From contig JBBDHG010000057.1 of the NCBI GenBank assembly GCA_037951165.1, forward strand, positions 9,884,001 through 9,948,000: a DNA stretch of 64,000 bases, given 5' to 3'. The notes below the pieces were generated by a model. The model did no database searches, had not been told where the DNA came from, and saw only the letters and a program-made list of their open reading frames with translations. Every line of letters starts with the position of its first letter. The first letter of the stretch is position 1. Made by a program: the position numbers and the translations under genes. Below are positions 59,783 through 64,000 of the stretch, in pieces. The stretch comes from Lophius americanus (Eukaryota; Chordata; Actinopteri; Lophiiformes; Lophiidae).

Positions 59783-59914
59783 TAAGTTCCCAGTAGTGTT
59801 TGGATCGTTCCAAATAATAAATCAATGCAAAAGATGTGATAGCATTCTGTGTATAATGAGGGATGTCTAATACATTACAATGTTATAAGCTGTATGGTTG
59901 GAACCATTCGGGAA

Positions 59915-60160
59915 CAATTTCCTCTGGTTGTGCCTGGGAAACCTCCAAGGGCAGGCATCTTGGAGGCATTCTAATCAGATGCCTAAATCACCTCAACCGG
60001 ATTTCTACTTTGAGCACGCTACGGAAGTCTGAGCTCCTAACCTTATCTCCAATGCTGAGGCCGAGCCACATTACAAGGAAGCTCTTTCCAGTCGCTTGTA
60101 TCCTTGGCCTCATTCTTTCAGACACCTCCGTGCCTTACCATAGGTGAGGGTTGTATGTTA
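59915..60160 (-). mobile_element. RTE/Rex3-like LINE fragment
   Basis: The plus strand has 'ctccaagggcaggcatcttg', 'gaggcattctaatcagatgc', 'cattctttcagacacctccg' and 'taccataggtgagggt', the antisense of the common teleost element. It is better preserved than the other four copies but still has lesions. Confidence 0.75.
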
Positions 60161-60292
60161 ATATTCCCGTCTCTGGAGAAAAAGACACAGAGACAATTTA
60201 ATATTGATATTGTGCCCAAAACACAAGTATTTCCAAAAGCTTCATTGAATTCTGACTCATTCCTTTATTAATGATTCCATTTAAAGTCGGTG

Positions 60293-60365
60293 AATGGCTG
60301 TAGTTCAGTGGGTAGAGCGCCCCAGGCGCTTCGAAGGGGCTGCCCAGCCCTCGGGGATAATATAA
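60293..60365 (+). mobile_element. SINE family C, internally deleted copy
   Basis: The head 'ggctgtagttcagtgggtag' with 'agcgccccaggcgcttcgaa' and 'ggggctgcccagcc' joins the A box directly to the body; the B box region is lost. It leads into the palindrome at 60367-60422. Confidence 0.65.
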
Positions 60366-60366
60366 C

Positions 60367-60422
60367 AATAATGTATCCTTTAAGATAAGATAAGATTATC
60401 TTATCTTAAAGGATACATTATT
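60367..60422. repeat. near-perfect palindrome, 27-bp arms, 2-bp spacer
   Basis: The arms 60367-60393 and 60396-60422 are exact reverse complements around GA. Each arm resembles the SINE family C tail ('aaaggatacattatta'), so the structure looks like a tail duplicated in inverted orientation. Confidence 0.93.
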
Positions 60423-60574
60423 AGGGTACATTTCACTGACAATTGAAAACAAATATTATAGTGTATATAATATACCTGTGCAATTGCCAATTGGATAATT
60501 CGAGTCTGAGAACCCATTTTCATTAGGTGGATTTACACTGGCCCCGATATAATGACACAAATCAGTTTAAAGTT

Positions 60575-60822
60575 GAACAGGTGTGTCTTTAGCTCTGTGG
60601 CTAGAGCAGTTGTCCTTCAACCATGAGGCCAGGTTTCAAGCCCAGCCACTAACACAGCATGCCATGACTCCTTGAGCAAGACCTTGAAACCTCAGCTCCC
60701 TGGGCACCCACCGTATTTCAGGGATGGGTTAAATGCAGAGATACATTTCAAAAAGTTGTACTGTATGTGTGTACTGTCTAACATGTGAGAAATAAAGGAT
60801 AGATTATCATTATTATTAAATT
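60575..60822 (+). mobile_element. tRNA-derived SINE (family C), near full-length
   Basis: The A-box-like 'tttagctctgtggctagagc' and B-box-like 'aggtttcaagcccagcc' are followed by 'cttgagcaagaccttgaaac', 'gggatgggttaaatgcagag' and the tail 'gagaaataaaggatagatta' with ATT repeats. The order matches 19053-19302. Confidence 0.8.
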
Positions 60823-61410
60823 CCCAATCAGAATGAAAATCCCCCATATAAAGAGCCAATTTTGAGTAAAAATACCAACTAGTTGGCATTATCATTGGGT
60901 TGCAGAGGAGTAATATAAACGTTGTCATAAAGTGATCAGAAGAACAACTGTACCATATAAACAGCGGAACAGATCATTTACTGGTTTCGTCTGTCTCTTC
61001 CTGCCCTCCACTGTTAAGCACAAATTGGATATGGTGGGTGATTGAGAAACAATGAACCCTACAGAAATGTCCAATAAAAATGGTCAGGAGCCGTGATGGA
61101 CTGAAGAAGTAAACAAATTTAAAACTTCCAGAAAACTTTGGAGACACTGATTTAATGCTAAATCCGACAACAACTTAAGTGGCTTAGAAGCACCGACTTC
61201 TCTTCTTATGAAGCAATTAATTGACAAATTAATTTAACTCACTAACTGCTCACCTTCTCCCTTTCGTTACTTCTAGTAGGAATACAATTGAGATATTCTC
61301 AAGCTTTTCTTGAATAACTCAACAAAGTAACACAAACTTCCCCTCCGATAAAACAAATTAAACATTTTTCACTCTGGGGCTTCACACACGTTCCAATGAA
61401 ATGCGTTGTT
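60823..61410. other. no gene recognised
   Basis: I see no supported feature. Confidence 0.4.
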
Positions 61411-61541
61411 GTTTTACATGGACACAAAACCTCATTCTGATGTATATCAGAATGAGGTTATGTGTCCATGTAAAACACCAACTGTTGTATACTGATGTAT
61501 TCTGATGTATATCAGAACGAGGTTTTGTGTCCATGTAAAAC
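61411..61541. repeat. inverted plus direct triplication of a 31-bp unit
   Basis: Unit 1 (61411-61441) is inverted relative to unit 2 (61446-61476), with one mismatch and a 4-bp loop. Unit 3 (61511-61541) is a direct copy of unit 2 with small changes. The unit ends 'gtgtccatgtaaaac'. Units 2 and 3 are both preceded by 'ctgatgtat'. Confidence 0.92.
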
Positions 61542-61839
61542 TCCCTACTACTGAAGACAAAGGCATTCGACACATTATTCAGACCCTTGCTTGGGGGCAA
61601 CCTGTCATATCAGCTAACCCTCCAGGCAAAGTGTTGTTTTGAACTGGTTCATGATTCATGAATTGCATCGCTGTAAAAAAGGAAAAAGTCGAGCTGTTGG
61701 CAAAATATTTCACTGGGCAAACCATTTACTGGCAGTCATTAATTTTCTTCCTCATATCGTCATCCTGATACTGGGAGTTTCTGAGATTTTCCCAGGCCTG
61801 ATAAGATATACAGTATAGTCCCTCAAGTTAGTTCTGGTT

Positions 61840-62105
61840 CTTCCATGAGCCCGGCCATTCTCTGAAGAAGCACATTTCAGACGCTTGTATCCTTGTCCTC
61901 ATTCTTTCGGTCACTGCCCAGATCTTCTTACCATAGGTGGGGTAGAAACGGTGGACTGATATATTGAGATATGACTCAGCTCTTTCTTTACCAAAACGGA
62001 CTGAAACAACACCCCTATTACTGCTGATTCTGCTCCAAACTACCTGTCCATCTCTAGGTCAATTTTCCCACCTCCTAAGAACAACACACCAAGATACTTA
62101 CTGGC
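61840..62105 (-). mobile_element. RTE/Rex3-like LINE fragment
   Basis: The plus strand has 'acttgtatccttgtcctcat'-type sequence: 'cgcttgtatccttgtcctca', 'ttctttcggtcactgcccag', 'cttaccataggtggggtaga' and 'caacacaccaagatactta'. It is the antisense of the common element, covering a more upstream part than the copy at 39600. Confidence 0.65.
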
Positions 62106-62489
62106 AATCTATTCAAAATCACCTTGTAGAAAACAATTTGTGGTTCCTGTTATCATGTGATTACCTGCTTATTAGATATGAATGCCGTGTGAGAGTATAA
62201 TAAACCTTCAACCCTCATGCACCACATCAGGGGTAGGATCTATTACCCTCTACTCTGACAAATTTGTCGATAATTTAACTCATCATGATTTTAGATTACA
62301 ATCTTGAGAACCCACCTAGATGTAGTCCTACAGCGACACATAATGTTTTCCACATGAACTCAAATAAAAACCAGATTTATTGGACTACATTGTTTCCGCT
62401 CGTGAACCTGAGCTTTGCTGGACTTCCTGGCAACTCACTCAACCCAAAAAAACCTTTGCCTTGTCAGCAGCATGCCATGAATTTGATTA

Positions 62490-62640
62490 TTTTCATGTAA
62501 TAGAATGGTGATCAGTGTCTGGAGTTCTCTGTCTACATCACCTTTAGCTGTTGAGTTGATGATCATGGTGGTATCCTCGTCAAACTGGTACAAAGCCTGC
62601 GCTTTTTTACTGGAGGCCACTTTTTACGATGCTGCTGAAC
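62490..62640 (-). pseudogene. small LINE RT fragment around motif C
   Basis: The minus-strand frame 62620-62435 includes 'LYQFDEDTTMIINSTAKGD' and 'VDRELQTLI', aligning with the Rex1-type 'L-K-F-A-D-D-T-T-x-I-G-L-I-x-x-G-D' block; the Ala-Asp-Asp is altered to Asp-Glu-Asp. Only about 40 codons are recognisable. Confidence 0.45.
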
Positions 62641-64000
62641 AACCTTGCTAGGAGTTTGGAAGTTCAGCATTTAAAGTTATTGCTGGAAATATTTGAGCCT
62701 ATCTTCACAAATAATTACATAATTATAGGGGACAAGTCAAAGGATCACTGAGTTTACTTTTGGAGAAAATAAATTACATGTAAGTCATGATGCTGGTGGT
62801 CCATAAAATATCTCTCTCCCACATTTTGACAATATTGTTCAAAAATACCTACCTACAACATGCCTGACTTAAAATGAAGGTGGGAAGCTATAATTTTCAA
62901 GAAGCACTGCCTCACTGTTGCTAAGGAGATTTTCTCTCTGTCACCTCCCTTGTTATGTGATGAAAATCAGTAGTAAGTGTCCTCCATTAGGACATTTTAA
63001 AAACAAATTCTCATTGAAGAAGGGAGTGGAAAGTTTGTGGCTCCATTGTTATGATTCAGGCTGATGAAGCAGATGTTATTTTTTACGGAAACATCTCGCC
63101 AACTCTTGCTCTAACAGCACTTGTTGTGGATTTGTATAGATTTTCTGCCATGTCATATCTTTTTGTTCCAATTATCATCGACACACAGGGGAAGGAAATA
63201 GTTTATTCAAACCATTACAGCAATATATTGCTGACAAGGGAGGCTCAGACACAGAAGGAGATAATGAAAACCCACAGAGTGAATGTTGTTTCTCGTGGGG
63301 ACATTTTGGCTTTCAGCAGCAAGCGCACCCCCGGTCACAGTTGTGTAATATTTATACATCTGTTTAGGCCTGACAAAGAAACTGAATTATGAAAAATAAG
63401 GCTTTTTCTGCTTCCTTATACATCCTTGATTCCTTACACTGCAGCTTCCCGTAGATCAGTGCTTCACAAACATTTTTCAACGATGTAAAGCTTTTATTTA
63501 TTGTTTTTGCAGCCAAGTGCACAAATAAAATATCACATTTACACAAACAATTCTGTCAACCAGTGAAACAAAAGTGGCTTTAATAAATGGAAATAAGATC
63601 AGAAAATTATTACTAAAGGCTCTATAGCAAATGTCACATAAATGTCTTAATTAAGTTCTAAAAAACGTCCTTCACTTAGTTGAGTCAGGCAAATGATGTT
63701 ATCAATTTCATTATGCTGTAGCAGCATAACATAGTTTGAGTTTGGTGTCTAGGGTCCGACCTCAGTTCTACCGGCGAGTATTTTTAACTTGGACATTGTT
63801 TGGGGTAGAGAGGAGTAAATTACTGAACCCCCCTTATGGGAGTCTACAGGTGGATGCTGGGGGTGGTGTGGCTACATAATACAGAAAAAAATAATTTAAT
63901 AAGGAAAGGTTTTCTTTCATCTACTGAGTATAATTATGTTAATTTATTAAATACATTAAGTAAAATTTTACAATCAAATGTACGCTACATTGAATACAAC
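62641..64000. other. no gene recognised
   Basis: The plus-strand frame 63051-63392 (113 codons) lies in repeat-free, moderately balanced DNA but has no recognisable domain. It could be part of a conserved non-coding stretch (about 62990-63400). The rest is AT-rich. Confidence 0.35.

Noticed and set aside
63051..63392. 113-codon frame as a host gene
   Set aside because: No family resemblance or gene structure is visible; open by chance is likely.

Overview
This window looks like intergenic or intronic DNA from a ray-finned (teleost, probably percomorph) fish. The evidence is the repeat content: a teleost L2-type LINE, a Rex1-type LINE whose reverse transcriptase has the family's FSSAFNT and FADD signatures, tRNA-headed SINEs of the kinds common in percomorph genomes, RTE/Rex3-like LINE 3' ends, and long GATA, GATG, GACA and CA microsatellites. 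The DNA is AT-rich. I found no host protein-coding exon, no intact tRNA or rRNA gene, no CRISPR array and no operon-like structure. Nearly all open frames are short chance frames or fragments of dead transposons. Family names here rest on recognition by eye; no database search was run.

Layout. 1-2.5 kb: no gene. 2.5-3.5 kb: a GATA microsatellite, then a mosaic of two LINE types. 5.3-8.7 kb: a MITE-like repeat followed by the largest element, an L2 LINE with endonuclease, reverse transcriptase and 3' hairpin tail, broken by frameshifts and stops. 9-16 kb: copies of an unnamed dispersed repeat ('family A'), an RTE-like fragment, a TIR element (13.5-14.2 kb) and a SINE. 16-20 kb: mostly unique DNA with two perfect hairpins and one SINE. 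20-24 kb: four LINE fragments, all read on the minus strand. 24-29.7 kb: mostly unique. 29.8-31.5 kb: a decayed L1 ORF1, a SINE body and a LINE tail. 32-33.3 kb: a hAT-like piece, then a tRNA-Pro-like sequence abutting a candidate solo LTR. 33.6-36.2 kb: a SINE, the C-terminus of another LINE and a family A copy. 37.5-39.1 kb: a Rex1 LINE carrying a small L2 tail nested in its 3' UTR. 39.6-41.2 kb: an RTE-like fragment and two family A copies. 42-45 kb: microsatellites, a SINE and a possible L1 3' end. 48-53.5 kb: a second hAT-like piece, an RTE-like fragment and a SINE end. 54.4-55.9 kb: a jockey/CR1-like LINE reverse-transcriptase pseudogene. 59.7-62.7 kb: a cluster of short L2, RTE-like, SINE and RT fragments with two striking inverted repeats.

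No genes act together as a pathway. The window is a layered record of retrotransposition: at least six non-LTR lineages, three or more SINE families, TIR elements and one LTR. Between the repeats lie several 0.3-0.6 kb stretches of balanced composition that could be conserved non-coding regulatory DNA, offered only as candidates. The most notable observations are the tRNA-Pro-like/LTR junction, insertions dated by target-site duplications, family A, and a scatter of near-perfect short hairpins.
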